The position numbers were made by a program, and so were the translations under genes. Positions 48,107-56,954 of a stretch of 64,000 nt of DNA are shown one piece after another. Position 1 is the stretch's first letter. The number at the start of each line of letters is the position of its first letter. The notes under the pieces were generated by a model. That model saw only the letters and a program-made list of their open reading frames with translations, was not told the origin of the DNA and did not search any database. Source of the stretch: Gp6-AA40 sp036407095 (GTDB lineage: Bacteria > Acidobacteriota > Vicinamibacteria > Vicinamibacterales > UBA2999); contig DASWZV010000058.1 in assembly GCA_036407095.1 (NCBI GenBank), positions 62,001 through 126,000 of the forward strand. Reading direction: 5' to 3'.

Positions 48107-49006
48107 CTACTCCTCATTGCGGAGACGACGCTCGAGGATCTGCGACGGCGAGAATCGCTCGAGCTGCAGGTAATGCTGCGCGGCAGCGACGAGCGCCGCC
48201 TCGGGAGTCAGTCCGATGATCTCGCTCTCGAGGATGCTCACGCCATAGCGTTGCGCTTCGCGCGACACCGCGTCAAAGACCCGGTGGATCGGCGTCTTCT
48301 CGTGGTCCGTCAGGTTCATCGACACCTGAACGATGCCGCGATCCTCGAGCGCGATGCCCATCGCTTTGACATATCTGAATCCACCGCTGCTGTGGCGCAC
48401 CGCCGCAGCGATCTTCTTCGCCACGTCGAGACGATCGGTCGCGAGGTTGACGTTGTAGGCGATGAGCGGCATCCGCGCACCGATCACGCTGGCACCTGCC
48501 GTCGGGTGCGGCCGGGGAGGACCGAAGTCAGGCGCCCATTCCGGAGCACGAATCTTGGCAGCCAGCCCCTCGAACTCGCCACGACGGATGTCCTCGAGGT
48601 TGCGGCGAGACGCGCGCGAGGCGGCTTCTTCGTAGAGAAAGATCGGGATCTGGAAGCGCGACGCGACCTCAGACGCGACGTCCTTCGCGAGCGCCACGCA
48701 GTCGGCCATGGTGACCCCTTCAATGGGGATGAACGGCACCACGTCGACCGCCCCCAGACGCGGATGCTCGCCGGTGTGCGATCGCAGATCGATCTGTCGC
48801 GAGGCCTGATCGAAGAGGGTGAGCACGGCCGCCTTGAGCGGCGCCGCATCGCCGGCCAGGGTCAGGACCGACCGGTTGTGCGACGGATCGGACGACCAGT
48901 CGAGGAGTCGCACCCCGGCGACGTGTGCGACGGCATCGGTCATCGACTTCACCACGTCGGCGCGACGGCCTTCGCTGACGTTGGGGACGCACTCGATGAT
49001 CGCCAC
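48107..49006 (-). CDS. ftcD: Glutamate formimidoyltransferase
   Basis: Transfers the formimino group from N-formimino-glutamate to tetrahydrofolate in histidine degradation. The 299-residue protein holds only the transferase part: CVPNVSEGRRADVV at the N-terminus, PSHNRSVLTLAG near 42, LRSHTGEHPRLGAVDVVPF near 75 with the catalytic His, and GIVQVSMNLTDHEKTPIHRV near 230. The cyclodeaminase domain is absent, as in many bacteria. No hut gene is in the window, so its pathway partners lie elsewhere. GTG start with AGCAGGA close by. Confidence 0.92.
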   Translation of the reverse strand: MAIIECVPNVSEGRRADVVKSMTDAVAHVAGVRLLDWSSDPSHNRSVLTLAGDAAPLKAAVLTLFDQASRQIDLRSHTGEHPRLGAVDVVPFIPIEGVTMADCVALAKDVASEVASRFQIPIFLYEEAASRASRRNLEDIRRGEFEGLAAKIRAPEWAPDFGPPRPHPTAGASVIGARMPLIAYNVNLATDRLDVAKKIAAAVRHSSGGFRYVKAMGIALEDRGIVQVSMNLTDHEKTPIHRVFDAVSREAQRYGVSILESEIIGLTPEAALVAAAQHYLQLERFSPSQILERRLRNEE

Positions 49007-49069
49007 GTCCTGCTTGTATCACAGCCGGTCTCGACGCGATCGATCGCGTCCGCCACGTTCGAAGTGTCG

Positions 49070-49098
49070 TTGACCCATGCGTGGAATTGCCCGATAAT
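49070..49098 (+). promoter_or_regulatory. Predicted sigma-70 promoter of the TPR operon
   Basis: TTGACC (49070-49075), a 17-bp spacer and GATAAT (49093-49098) give a start near 49105. It lies in the gap between the divergent ftcD and TPR genes and probably drives TPR, RDD and perhaps the phospholipid genes after them. Confidence 0.55.
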
Positions 49099-49148
49099 CA
49101 TGCGACCACGGCGCCCGTGAGGCCGTGGGAACACAATTCCACCAGCGG

Positions 49149-49994
49149 ATGTCCGAACCGCTTCGCACTGATCCGGCAGATCTCCGCCCGCGGCAAGGCC
49201 CCGCCGCACAGGACGGCCCGCTGAGCGAGGCCGATCGAGCCGCGCGCATCGAGGAGCTCCTGCTGTCCGGCCTCGATCAGTATTTCGGTGGTCATTACGA
49301 ACAGGCGATCAACATCTGGACGCGAGTCGCGTTTCTCGAGCGCGGGCACGGCCGTGCCCGTGCGTACATCGAGCGCGCGCGCGACGCGCTCGCCGAGCGC
49401 CAGCGGGAATCGGAGGAGCTGCTCCATACCGGCGTCGCCGCGTACCACGAGGGCGACCTCGAGAAAGCCCGTGAGCTGTTGACGCGGGCCGTCGACGCGG
49501 GCGGCCCCAATGAAACGGCGCTCGTGTTTCTTCAGCGCGTCAGCCACGCCGATCTCGCGTCCGAGCCACCACCCTCCGCCTCCGCGCACACTCGTCGCCG
49601 CCGTCCCGACGCTCGTCGTCCCGCGGGGGAAGGGTTGCGCACGGGGTGGTTTCTGACGATCGGTGCCGCCGCTCTCGTCTCGGGCGTCATCGTGTTTGGC
49701 GCGCTTGCCGTGCGCTCGTGGATCGTCGAGTTGCCGGTCTCGGGCCCGTCGACTGAACGGGCGCTCGCCGATCCGCTTCCGGTGGTGCGCGGGTCCGATA
49801 TGCGGCTCGCCCGCGCGCGTGATCTGTACTCGCGTGGACTTCCGCACGATGCGCTTCGAGTGCTCGGCGAAGTGGACATTGCCGATCCGCTGCGTGGCGA
49901 AGCGGATCGGCTGACGGCTGACATCCAGCGCGGCCTGCTCGGCATCGTTCTGCGGGAGTCGACCGCCCCGGCAGCGGGGGGAGACGGGCGATGA
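49149..49994 (+). CDS. TPR protein with one transmembrane helix
   Basis: A 281-residue protein. Two TPR-like pairs at about 25-135 (LLLSGLDQYFGGHYEQAINI and HTGVAAYHEGDLEKARELL) are followed by an Arg-rich linker, one transmembrane helix (FLTIGAAALVSGVIVFGAL), and a further helical repeat outside (ARARDLYSRGLPHDALRVL). It probably acts as a membrane scaffold. The ATG at 49149 is chosen since the TPR starts soon after; a GTG at 49125 is possible. Its stop overlaps the RDD gene (ATGA). Confidence 0.75.
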   Translation: MSEPLRTDPADLRPRQGPAAQDGPLSEADRAARIEELLLSGLDQYFGGHYEQAINIWTRVAFLERGHGRARAYIERARDALAERQRESEELLHTGVAAYHEGDLEKARELLTRAVDAGGPNETALVFLQRVSHADLASEPPPSASAHTRRRRPDARRPAGEGLRTGWFLTIGAAALVSGVIVFGALAVRSWIVELPVSGPSTERALADPLPVVRGSDMRLARARDLYSRGLPHDALRVLGEVDIADPLRGEADRLTADIQRGLLGIVLRESTAPAAGGDGR

Positions 49995-50938
49995 AGTGTC
50001 CGAAGTGCAACTATCTCGGGTTCGAGACCGGCGACCGCTGCAAGAACTGCGGCTACGATTTCTCGTTGCTGGCATCCGGATCTCCATCCATCGATCCCGG
50101 GTTGACGATGCGCGAGGCTGCCGGCCTTCAGCCCCCGCACGACATCTGGCTCGAGCGAATCGAACAGGGCCCGGGCACCGTCGCCCTGCGAACCGCGAAG
50201 GAACCTATGGGTGCGTCGAGCCCTCCGACCGCGGTGGCGACCGCCGCGCCGCCGCCGCCGCCCGTGCCGCAAACGCCCGACCTGTCGTTCCCACTGTTCT
50301 CGTCGCACGGCGAGGAAGACGACGAGCCGCTGATCAAGGTGCCCTCGGCGCCTCGGCCGCCGTTGGCAGTTCGACGCACGCCGGATCTCCCGGGGCTCAG
50401 GACGTCGACGAGAGTGCTCGACCCACAGGGAGGGCGCCTGACGCTCGAACCGTCGGAGGTGTCAACTCACGAACTGGCAGAACCGGCTGTTGGTGCCACG
50501 GACGAACTCGCGCGCGACGTCGTGGTCTCGAGTCCGACGCGGCGTGCGGCCGCGGGCCTGATCGATCTGGCGATCCTGTCTGGCGTCGACTTCCTGGTCG
50601 TGTATTCCACACTCCGGATGTCAGCGCTCACGCTCAGCGACTGGGGGCAGCTGCCTCCGGTGCCGATCCTGGCGTTTCTCGCGCTCGTGAAGCTGTCGTA
50701 TTTCGGCGCGTTCACCGCCGCATGCGGGCAGACCATCGGCAAGATGGCGATGAAGATCCGGGTAGTGGGTGAAGACGGTCCGCTCGACCCGGCACGGGCG
50801 GCACGACGCACGCTCGTCAGCGCAGTGTCGCTGCTCGCCGTTGGTGCGGGCTTCATTCCTGTTCTGGTCGATCCCTACCGTCGCGCACTGCACGACCGCG
50901 CGGCCGGGACCCGCGTCGTAGAATTGCCACCCGTATAA
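49991..50938 (+). CDS. Zinc-ribbon RDD-family membrane protein
   Basis: A 315-residue protein with an N-terminal four-cysteine ribbon (MKCPKCNYLGFETGDRCKNC), a long Pro-rich linker (PPPPPVP), and a C-terminal RDD domain of about three helices (RRAAAGLIDLAILSGVDFL, GQTIGKMAMKIRVVGEDG, RALHDRAAGTRVV). RDD proteins are small integral membrane proteins, some linked to ion transport; the role is unknown. Fusion of a zinc ribbon to RDD is seen in several lineages. Overlaps the TPR gene. Confidence 0.8.
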   Translation: MKCPKCNYLGFETGDRCKNCGYDFSLLASGSPSIDPGLTMREAAGLQPPHDIWLERIEQGPGTVALRTAKEPMGASSPPTAVATAAPPPPPVPQTPDLSFPLFSSHGEEDDEPLIKVPSAPRPPLAVRRTPDLPGLRTSTRVLDPQGGRLTLEPSEVSTHELAEPAVGATDELARDVVVSSPTRRAAAGLIDLAILSGVDFLVVYSTLRMSALTLSDWGQLPPVPILAFLALVKLSYFGAFTAACGQTIGKMAMKIRVVGEDGPLDPARAARRTLVSAVSLLAVGAGFIPVLVDPYRRALHDRAAGTRVVELPPV

Positions 50939-50945
50939 GCCCCCG

Positions 50946-51040
50946 TAGATCAAAGGTCAAAAGGCAAATGTCAAAGGTAAAGTCAAATGTGTAGGTGTAG
51001 GTGTAGTCACCTTTAACCTTTGACGTTTGACCTTTGACCT
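50946..51040. repeat. TTTGAC repeat block, copy 2, as an imperfect inverted repeat
   Basis: A left arm with TCAAAGGTCAAAAGG and GTCAAAGGTAAAGTCAAATG, a GTGTAG triplet repeat (about 50990-51008), and a right arm with four TTTGAC/TTTAAC units. The 22 bases at about 51016-51037 are the same as at 28807-28828. The block fills the gap before pgpA. Confidence 0.75.
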
Positions 51041-51054
51041 ACAAGATCTCAGTG

Positions 51055-51519
51055 ATGCGTCGGCTTGGCGTGTTCATCGCCACGTGTGGGTATATCGGGT
51101 ACGCGCCATTTGCGCCGGGCACTTTTGGCTCGGCCGCGGGTCTCGTGGTGTTCTTCCTCGTTCGAAGGACGGGGTCGATCCCGATCGAGCTCGCGCTGAT
51201 CGTAGTGTTGTTTGCGATCGGGGTCTGGAGCGGGAACGAGGCGGAACGGCATTTCGGCCGGGTCGATCCAGGCCCGGTCGTTCTCGACGAAGTCGTCGGG
51301 ATGTTGATCACGCTGGCGCTCATTCCCGTGAACCTGGCCGGAGCCATTGTTGGCTTTCTGCTTTTCCGCGTGCTCGATGTCTTCAAGCCGTGGCCGTCCG
51401 GCCGCTTCGAGCGACTGCCTGGCGGGCTCGGCGTGATGGCGGATGACGGCATGGCCGCGATATACGGCAATCTCGTGATGCGCGCGCTGATCGCGCTGGC
51501 GCCTGGATGGCTCGCATGA
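51055..51519 (+). CDS. pgpA: Phosphatidylglycerophosphatase A
   Basis: Removes phosphate from phosphatidylglycerophosphate in the inner membrane. The 154-residue protein has the PgpA signature: GYIGYAPFAPGTFGSAAG near 12-29, DPGPVVLDEVVGML near 72 with the metal-binding acid residues, and FRVLDVFKPWPSGRFERLPGG near 110-130. The ATG at 51055 is chosen; the TTG at 51034 lies in the TTTGAC repeat. Overlaps cinA at ATGA, and with plsY and gpsA downstream forms a phospholipid-synthesis group. Confidence 0.9.
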   Translation: MRRLGVFIATCGYIGYAPFAPGTFGSAAGLVVFFLVRRTGSIPIELALIVVLFAIGVWSGNEAERHFGRVDPGPVVLDEVVGMLITLALIPVNLAGAIVGFLLFRVLDVFKPWPSGRFERLPGGLGVMADDGMAAIYGNLVMRALIALAPGWLA

Positions 51520-52799
51520 CGCTCCTCTCGCGCGCGGCGATCATCGCCGTCGGCAGCGAGCTCCTGTCCCCATCGAAGGTCGATACCAACTCGCTCTTCA
51601 TCACCGAGCGGTTGAACGAGCTCGGCATCGATGTGACCTCGAAGGCGATCGTCGGCGACCATCGCGACGAACTGATGCGGCTGCTCGTCGCCGAGCTCGA
51701 ACAAGTGGATCTCGTCATCCTCTCCGGCGGTCTCGGCCCGACCGAGGACGATGTGACGCGCGAAGCCGTGGCCTCGGCGTTGGGGCGCCCATTGGCTGAA
51801 GACGAGACCATCACTGCGTTTCTGCGGGCCCGCTTCGCCGCACGGGGCTTCGCGATGCCGATGCCCGAGAACAATCGCCGCCAGGCGATGGTGCCTGCCG
51901 GAGCGCGCGTGATCCAGAACACTCGCGGCAGTGCACCAGGCTTGTGGATCGATTACGACGATCGTGTGGTCGTGCTGCTGCCTGGCCCGCCGCGCGAGCT
52001 CAGGCCGATGCTGACCTCGCTCACCGAAGGATGGTTGCGCGAGCGCGCGTTCGGGGCGCCGCTCGTCCGCCGTCTCATCAGGATCACCGGGCGCATCGAA
52101 TCGCAGGTCGACGAAGTGCTCAGCCCGCTCTACAAGACGTGGGCAGCGCGAACGCCGTCTGTCGCCGCGACGATTCTCGCGACACCGGGCGCGATCGAAC
52201 TGCACCTGTCGACCCGACACGCCTCCTCTGCAACCGCGTTGCAGGCACTCGATGCCGCGGTCGCAGAGGCGGTGGCGGCGGTCGGCTCGGATGCGTACAG
52301 CACAGACGGCCGTCAGCTCGAGGAGATCGTCGGCGAACTGCTGGTTGAGCGAGGTCTGCGTATTGGCGTCGCCGAGTCGTGCACTGGAGGGCTCATCACG
52401 TCGCGGCTGACCGATGTTCCAGGCAGCTCACGCTACGTCGATGCGTCGATCGTCACGTACAGCAACGACTCGAAACACGATCTGCTGGGCGTGCCGTCGG
52501 CGCTCATCGAACGGCACGGTGCAGTCAGTGAACCGGTCGCGATCGCGATGGCCGATGGCATCAGACGACGCGCGCCCGCGGATATTGGTGTTGGCGTCAC
52601 CGGTATCGCTGGTCCCTCAGGCGGCACTCCGGAGAAGCCCGTGGGTACGGTGGTGATCGCCGTTGCGACCGCATCCGATCAACGCGTCCGTACGTTCCGG
52701 TTTCACGGCGAGCGAGCGCAGGTGAAGTTTCAAGCGGTGCAATCGGCGCTCGACATGGTCAGGCGGATGCTGCTCGATGCGGCTGTTCACCGGCATTGA
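51516..52799 (+). CDS. cinA: CinA-like protein (nicotinamide-nucleotide amidase family)
   Basis: A 427-residue two-domain protein. The N-terminal MoCF-like domain (AAIIAVGSELL, SGGLGPTEDDVTREA) can have ADP-ribose pyrophosphatase activity; the C-terminal CinA domain (GVAESCTGGLITSRL near 285 with the catalytic Ser, VGVTGIAGPSGGTPEKPVG near 360) deamidates NMN in NAD recycling. Both are intact. The ATG at 51516 overlaps the pgpA stop; one at 51507 would add three residues. Overlaps thpR by 23 nt. Confidence 0.92.
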   Translation: MTLLSRAAIIAVGSELLSPSKVDTNSLFITERLNELGIDVTSKAIVGDHRDELMRLLVAELEQVDLVILSGGLGPTEDDVTREAVASALGRPLAEDETITAFLRARFAARGFAMPMPENNRRQAMVPAGARVIQNTRGSAPGLWIDYDDRVVVLLPGPPRELRPMLTSLTEGWLRERAFGAPLVRRLIRITGRIESQVDEVLSPLYKTWAARTPSVAATILATPGAIELHLSTRHASSATALQALDAAVAEAVAAVGSDAYSTDGRQLEEIVGELLVERGLRIGVAESCTGGLITSRLTDVPGSSRYVDASIVTYSNDSKHDLLGVPSALIERHGAVSEPVAIAMADGIRRRAPADIGVGVTGIAGPSGGTPEKPVGTVVIAVATASDQRVRTFRFHGERAQVKFQAVQSALDMVRRMLLDAAVHRH

Positions 52800-53352
52800 G
52801 CTCGATTCCGCGGTCGTCGGTGCGGCCGGCGATCTGCTCGACGAGCTCGCACGGCGGGCCGCGCGCCAGGCGCCCCGTGCACGGGTTGCGTGGATCACGC
52901 CGGAGCGATTGCACGTGACGGTGCGATTCATCGGCCACACCGATGAGGCTGGCTACGCCCGCATTCGTGCTGTGCTCGAGCCGCCGATCGAGGTCCAACC
53001 CTTTTCGTTGACGGTCGAGCGGCTCGGCTGGTTTCCGCCGAGTGGACAGCCGAGGGTGCTCTGGGCTGGACTTGCCGGAGATCGCGCAAGTCTGGACGCG
53101 GTCGAGCGCGAAGTCACCTCGCGGCTCACGCAAGTTGGTGTCCCACCCGAGGCCCGCGCCTACGGTCCGCATCTGACGTTGGGGCGTGTCAAGGAGGCGG
53201 CCGGGCTCAAAGCCGCCGCGCTCTTTCGCGATCTCACAGACGTCGTGCTGGGCACGACGGCGGTCGGGGCGATTACACTGTTCGAGAGTCGCGTATCTTC
53301 AAAAGGGCCGACCTACCTGCCGATGCAGAAGACGCGTCTGAACAAGACATGA
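52777..53352 (+). CDS. thpR: RNA 2',3'-cyclic phosphodiesterase
   Basis: A 191-residue 2H-family enzyme (formerly 2'-5' RNA ligase) with both HxTx motifs: HVTVRF near 46 and HLTLGR near 130. It hydrolyses 2',3'-cyclic phosphates on RNA. The start overlaps the end of cinA, a neighbour in many bacteria, and its stop overlaps plsY (ATGA). Length and core are typical. Confidence 0.93.
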   Translation: MRLFTGIELDSAVVGAAGDLLDELARRAARQAPRARVAWITPERLHVTVRFIGHTDEAGYARIRAVLEPPIEVQPFSLTVERLGWFPPSGQPRVLWAGLAGDRASLDAVEREVTSRLTQVGVPPEARAYGPHLTLGRVKEAAGLKAAALFRDLTDVVLGTTAVGAITLFESRVSSKGPTYLPMQKTRLNKT

Positions 53353-53939
53353 ACGGTGCCATCGTCATCATCGCGGCCTATCTGATGGGGTCGATCCCAT
53401 TCGCGTTGCTGTTATCGCGACGTCATGGCGTCGATCTGCGTGACGTCGGGAGCGGCAACGTCGGCGCGACCAACGTGCTGCGTACGATTGGCGTTCGTGT
53501 CGCCGTCGTCGCGATGCTGCTCGACGCGGCAAAGGGAACCGCGGCGGTCCTCATCGCGCAGCGGCTCGCATCGGGTATCACGCTGCCCGTGGCCGCGGCG
53601 CTCGCATCGATGCTCGGCCACGTCTATCCGATCTGGTTGAAATTCCGAGGCGGGAAGGGGGTGGCCACGGCAGCCGGCGCCTTCGGCGTGCTGACACCAC
53701 TGGGGCTCAGTGGCGCCGCGGTCGTGTTTCTGCTGGTGGTGTGGGTCACACGTTTCGTGTCTGTCGGCTCGATGATCGGCGCGATCACGCTGGTGGGGAT
53801 CACGCTGGCGAGCGACGCGCCGATGATCGTCGGCGCGGGTGCCGCGGTGGCCGCGCTCTTCATCATCTACGGTCATCGCGCGAACCTTGCCCGACTCACC
53901 AAAGGCACGGAACGGCGGGTCGGTCAACCCGTCGATTAG
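53349..53939 (+). CDS. plsY: Acyl-phosphate:glycerol-3-phosphate acyltransferase
   Basis: The first step of phospholipid synthesis in most bacteria, an integral membrane enzyme that uses acyl-phosphate. The 196-residue protein has the PlsY motifs in order: GSGNVGATNVLR near 33, the glycine-rich FRGGKGVATAAG near 98 and YGHRANLARLTKGTE near the end, with about five membrane segments. It lies directly upstream of gpsA, which makes its substrate glycerol 3-phosphate, ending 9 nt before the proposed gpsA start. Confidence 0.96.
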   Translation: MNGAIVIIAAYLMGSIPFALLLSRRHGVDLRDVGSGNVGATNVLRTIGVRVAVVAMLLDAAKGTAAVLIAQRLASGITLPVAAALASMLGHVYPIWLKFRGGKGVATAAGAFGVLTPLGLSGAAVVFLLVVWVTRFVSVGSMIGAITLVGITLASDAPMIVGAGAAVAALFIIYGHRANLARLTKGTERRVGQPVD

Positions 53940-53945
53940 GAGGAG
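53938..53945 (+). promoter_or_regulatory. Strong ribosome-binding site for gpsA
   Basis: AGGAGGAG overlaps the plsY stop and lies 3-5 nt before ATT at 53949. No ATG, GTG or TTG in frame occurs between it and the conserved Rossmann motif, so ATT is the probable start. Confidence 0.7.
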
Positions 53946-53948
53946 CTC

Positions 53949-54944
53949 ATTCCGTCCGTCACCGTTCTCGGAGCAGGAGGCTGGGGCACATCGCTCTCGA
54001 TCCACCTCGCGCGGCTGGGACACGACGTCAGTCTGTGGGCTCGCGATCCGTCGCTCGCGGCGGAGGCGGAGGCGCGTCGCGTGAACGCGCAGTATCTGCC
54101 CGGCATTCAGTTCCCGGCGAATCTCCACGCGACCGGCCAGTTGTCGACCGCGCTTCAGGACGCCGAGCTCGTTGTCGCGGCGCTGCCGTCGCACGGGACG
54201 CGGGACATCCTGCGCCGCGCCGCGGCACACGTGCGTCCGAGCACGATCGTGGTGAGCGCGACCAAGGGCCTCGAGCGCGACACGCTCTTTCGCGGGTCCG
54301 AGATCGTCAATCAGGAACTGCCGGACGTCCGTGTGGCGGTGTTGTCCGGACCGAGCTTCGCCGTCGAAGTCGCACGAGAGCTGCCGACCGCGGTCTGCAT
54401 CGCGTCGACCGATCCGTCCGTCGTCGAGGTCGTTCAGGCGGATTTCAAATCACCGTACCTCCGCCTGTATGGCACCGACGACGTGCTCGGTGTCGAGATC
54501 GGCGGGGCATTGAAGAACGTGATCGCGATCGCAGCGGGTGTCGTCGAGGGGCTCGGCCTCGGGCACAACGCGCTGGCGGGCCTGATCACACGCGGTCTGG
54601 CTGAAATGTCGAGGCTTGCCTGCGCGGCCGGGGCCAAGCGCGAAACGCTGGCAGGTCTGAGCGGTCTGGGCGATCTCGTGTTGACGTGCAACGGCACGTT
54701 GAGCCGCAATCGGCATGTCGGGATCGAGCTCGCGCATGGCCGTGCGCTGCAGGACGTGCTCGGTGAGATGAAGATGGTGGCCGAGGGTGTTCGCACCACC
54801 GAGGCGGCGCTTGCCCTCGCGACCCGGTACGGCGTGGAGCTGCCGATCGCGGCGCAGGTCAGCGAGCTGCTCGCGGGACGCAAGGATCCCCGTACGGCGC
54901 TCGGCGAATTGATGGTGAGACCGCAACGCGCCGAGGTAGGGTAG
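53949..54944 (+). CDS. gpsA: Glycerol-3-phosphate dehydrogenase [NAD(P)+]
   Basis: Reduces dihydroxyacetone phosphate to sn-glycerol 3-phosphate for lipid synthesis. The Rossmann motif VTVLGAGGWGTSLS begins four residues after the proposed start, then NAQYLPGIQFP, VSATKGLERDT, LSGPSFAVE, GGALKNVIAIAAGV near 190 with the catalytic Lys, and RNRHVGIELAHG. Length is 331, as expected. The start codon is ATT, a very rare initiator, read from AGGAGGAG; the first ordinary codon in frame (GTG 54081) would remove the whole NAD-binding loop and cannot be right. Confidence 0.95.
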   Translation: MPSVTVLGAGGWGTSLSIHLARLGHDVSLWARDPSLAAEAEARRVNAQYLPGIQFPANLHATGQLSTALQDAELVVAALPSHGTRDILRRAAAHVRPSTIVVSATKGLERDTLFRGSEIVNQELPDVRVAVLSGPSFAVEVARELPTAVCIASTDPSVVEVVQADFKSPYLRLYGTDDVLGVEIGGALKNVIAIAAGVVEGLGLGHNALAGLITRGLAEMSRLACAAGAKRETLAGLSGLGDLVLTCNGTLSRNRHVGIELAHGRALQDVLGEMKMVAEGVRTTEAALALATRYGVELPIAAQVSELLAGRKDPRTALGELMVRPQRAEVG

Positions 54945-54948
54945 AGGT

Positions 54949-55872
54949 ATGGGTTTTCTCGATCGACTGCGTGAGGGGCTCACCCGCACGAAAGAGCAGA
55001 TCGTCACTCGCTTCGAAGAGATCGTGCAGAAGGCCGATGCCGACGAGCAACGGGTGCGGCCCGTCGACGTCGACACGATCGAAGCGCTCGAAGAGTTGCT
55101 CATCTCCGCCGATGTCGGGATCCCTGCGACCGAGCGCATCGTCACGTCGGTACGGGATCGGTCGCGACACGGCGAGAGCCTCCGCGACCTCGTGAAGGAC
55201 GAGATCCGGAAGGTGTTCGACGCCGTCGAGCGCCCGGCCCCCAACGGCCACCACCCGCACGTGACGTTGATCGTCGGTGTGAACGGGACCGGCAAGACGA
55301 CGACCATCGGCAAGCTCGCGAACCTGCTGAAGGCGTCGGGGAAGTCACCGCTCGTGTGTGCGGCCGATACGTTCCGGGCGGCGGCGGTGGAGCAGCTCGA
55401 GATCTGGGCCAGGCGCGCGGGTGTCGACATCATCCGCGCCAAGGAAGGATCCGATCCCGCGGCGGTCGTGTTCGATGCGATCCAGTCCGGACGAGCGCGC
55501 GGCCGCGATCCGATCCTGGTCGACACTGCCGGGCGCCTCCACACGCGCGTGAACCTGATGAACGAGCTGGACAAAATCAGGCGGGTCGCGGCCCGCGCGG
55601 CCGAGGGGGCTCCGCATGAAGTGCTGCTGGTGCTCGATGCGACCGTTGGACAGAACGGACTTCAGCAGGCCCGCGAATTCACGAGCGTCGCTGGCGTGAC
55701 CGGCATCGTGCTGACCAAGCTCGATGGAACGGCCAAGGGCGGCGTGGCCGTTTCGATCGCGCACGACCTCAAGCTGCCGATACGCTACGTCGGCGTCGGC
55801 GAAGGGATCGACGATTTGATTCCGTTCTCGCCGCAGGAATACGTCGACGCGCTCTTTCAGCAAAAGTGGTAG
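54949..55872 (+). CDS. ftsY: Signal recognition particle receptor FtsY
   Basis: A GTPase that docks SRP-ribosome complexes at the membrane. The 307-residue protein has the NG domain only, without the long acidic A domain of E. coli: N-domain helices to about 95, G1 GVNGTGKTTTIGKL near 108, AADTFRAAAVEQL near 135, DTAGRLHT near 196 and TKLDGTAKGG near 258. The ATG follows gpsA by 4 nt (GAGGTAGGGTAGAGG region). It overlaps the ribD start by 7 nt. Confidence 0.95.
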   Translation: MGFLDRLREGLTRTKEQIVTRFEEIVQKADADEQRVRPVDVDTIEALEELLISADVGIPATERIVTSVRDRSRHGESLRDLVKDEIRKVFDAVERPAPNGHHPHVTLIVGVNGTGKTTTIGKLANLLKASGKSPLVCAADTFRAAAVEQLEIWARRAGVDIIRAKEGSDPAAVVFDAIQSGRARGRDPILVDTAGRLHTRVNLMNELDKIRRVAARAAEGAPHEVLLVLDATVGQNGLQQAREFTSVAGVTGIVLTKLDGTAKGGVAVSIAHDLKLPIRYVGVGEGIDDLIPFSPQEYVDALFQQKW

Positions 55873-56954
55873 ACGACATCCGATGGATGCGGCGGGCACT
55901 CGAGCAGGCGCGCCGCGGGATTGGACGAACGACGCCAAACCCGATCGTCGGCGCCTGCATCGTCTCTGACGAAGGCGTCGTCGTCGGCCAGGGTGCGCAC
56001 GAGAAGGCAGGCGAACCGCACGCCGAGATCAACGCCCTCGACGAGGCCGGCGATGCGGCGCGCGACGCGACGTTGTACTGCACCCTCGAGCCGTGTGCGC
56101 ACACCGGGCGGACGGGGCCGTGCACCGAGCGAATCATCCGGTCCGGCATCAAGCGCGTCGTCGCCGCGATGGAGGATCCGTTTCCGCTGGTCAGCGGAAC
56201 TGGGTTCGCGACGTTGCGGGCGCACGGAATCCAGGTGGACGTCGGCGTCGAGCACGATGCGGCGGTGCGACTCAATCAGCCGTTCCTGACGGCGGTGCGC
56301 GAGCGGCGGCCATTCGTGACGCTCAAAGCCGCGACCAGCCTCGACGGCCGCATCGCGGTCCGGGTGGGTGAGCGCACGGCGCTCTCATCGGAACTGTCAC
56401 TGCGCCATGCGCAATACATGCGCGCCACCGTCGATGCGATCGCGGTCGGATCCGGAACGATGCTGATCGACGATCCCCTGCTCACTGCGCGCGAGGTGTA
56501 CCGCGAGCGGCCGCTGGTGCGGGCCATCCTCGACCGCCGTCTGCGCACGCCTGCTACCGCGAACGTGTTATCGACCGTCTCAGCCGGACCGGTGATAATA
56601 CTCACATCTCGCGAAGCCGTTGAGACCAGAGGCTCGGCCGTGCTCGCATTGACGGAGAAGGGGGCGACGGTCGTTCCCGTCGAGAGACCAGACCTGGGCG
56701 CGGCGCTCCGCGAACTGACCTCGCGCGGCGTGCAGAGCCTGGTCGTGGAAGGCGGGGCCGGAGTACACGCGGCTCTGTGGGACGAAGGCCTTGTCGACTA
56801 CGTCCAACTCTACGTGGCGCCGGTGTGGATCGGTCCTGACGGCGTTCCGCTCCTCGAGGGGCGCAGCTTCTCATCGGTGGCGCTCGTCGAACGTCGCGTC
56901 GAGCCGCTCGGCCCCGATGTGCTGATCGAAGGTTATGTTCACCGGCCTCATTGA
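55866..56954 (+). CDS. ribD: Bifunctional riboflavin deaminase/reductase RibD
   Basis: Two early riboflavin steps: deamination of the pyrimidine and reduction of the ribose. The deaminase domain has PNPIVGACIV, the zinc triad HAEINAL (near 50) and LEPCAHTGRTGPC (near 75). The reductase domain begins around 145 (FVTLKAATSLDGRIA) and includes VVEGGAGVHAALWD near 290. Length 362 is normal. The GTG start overlaps ftsY; ATG 55887 is a shorter option that would cut into the domain. Overlaps ribE by 20 nt. Confidence 0.94.
   Translation: MVDDIRWMRRALEQARRGIGRTTPNPIVGACIVSDEGVVVGQGAHEKAGEPHAEINALDEAGDAARDATLYCTLEPCAHTGRTGPCTERIIRSGIKRVVAAMEDPFPLVSGTGFATLRAHGIQVDVGVEHDAAVRLNQPFLTAVRERRPFVTLKAATSLDGRIAVRVGERTALSSELSLRHAQYMRATVDAIAVGSGTMLIDDPLLTAREVYRERPLVRAILDRRLRTPATANVLSTVSAGPVIILTSREAVETRGSAVLALTEKGATVVPVERPDLGAALRELTSRGVQSLVVEGGAGVHAALWDEGLVDYVQLYVAPVWIGPDGVPLLEGRSFSSVALVERRVEPLGPDVLIEGYVHRPH

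Noticed and set aside
49098..50087. Minus-strand frame of 329 codons over the TPR gene
   Set aside because: The plus strand encodes clear TPR repeats with a promoter and coupled start of the RDD gene.
55800..55866. FMN riboswitch before ribD
   Set aside because: The region is ftsY coding sequence and shows none of the RFN conserved boxes.
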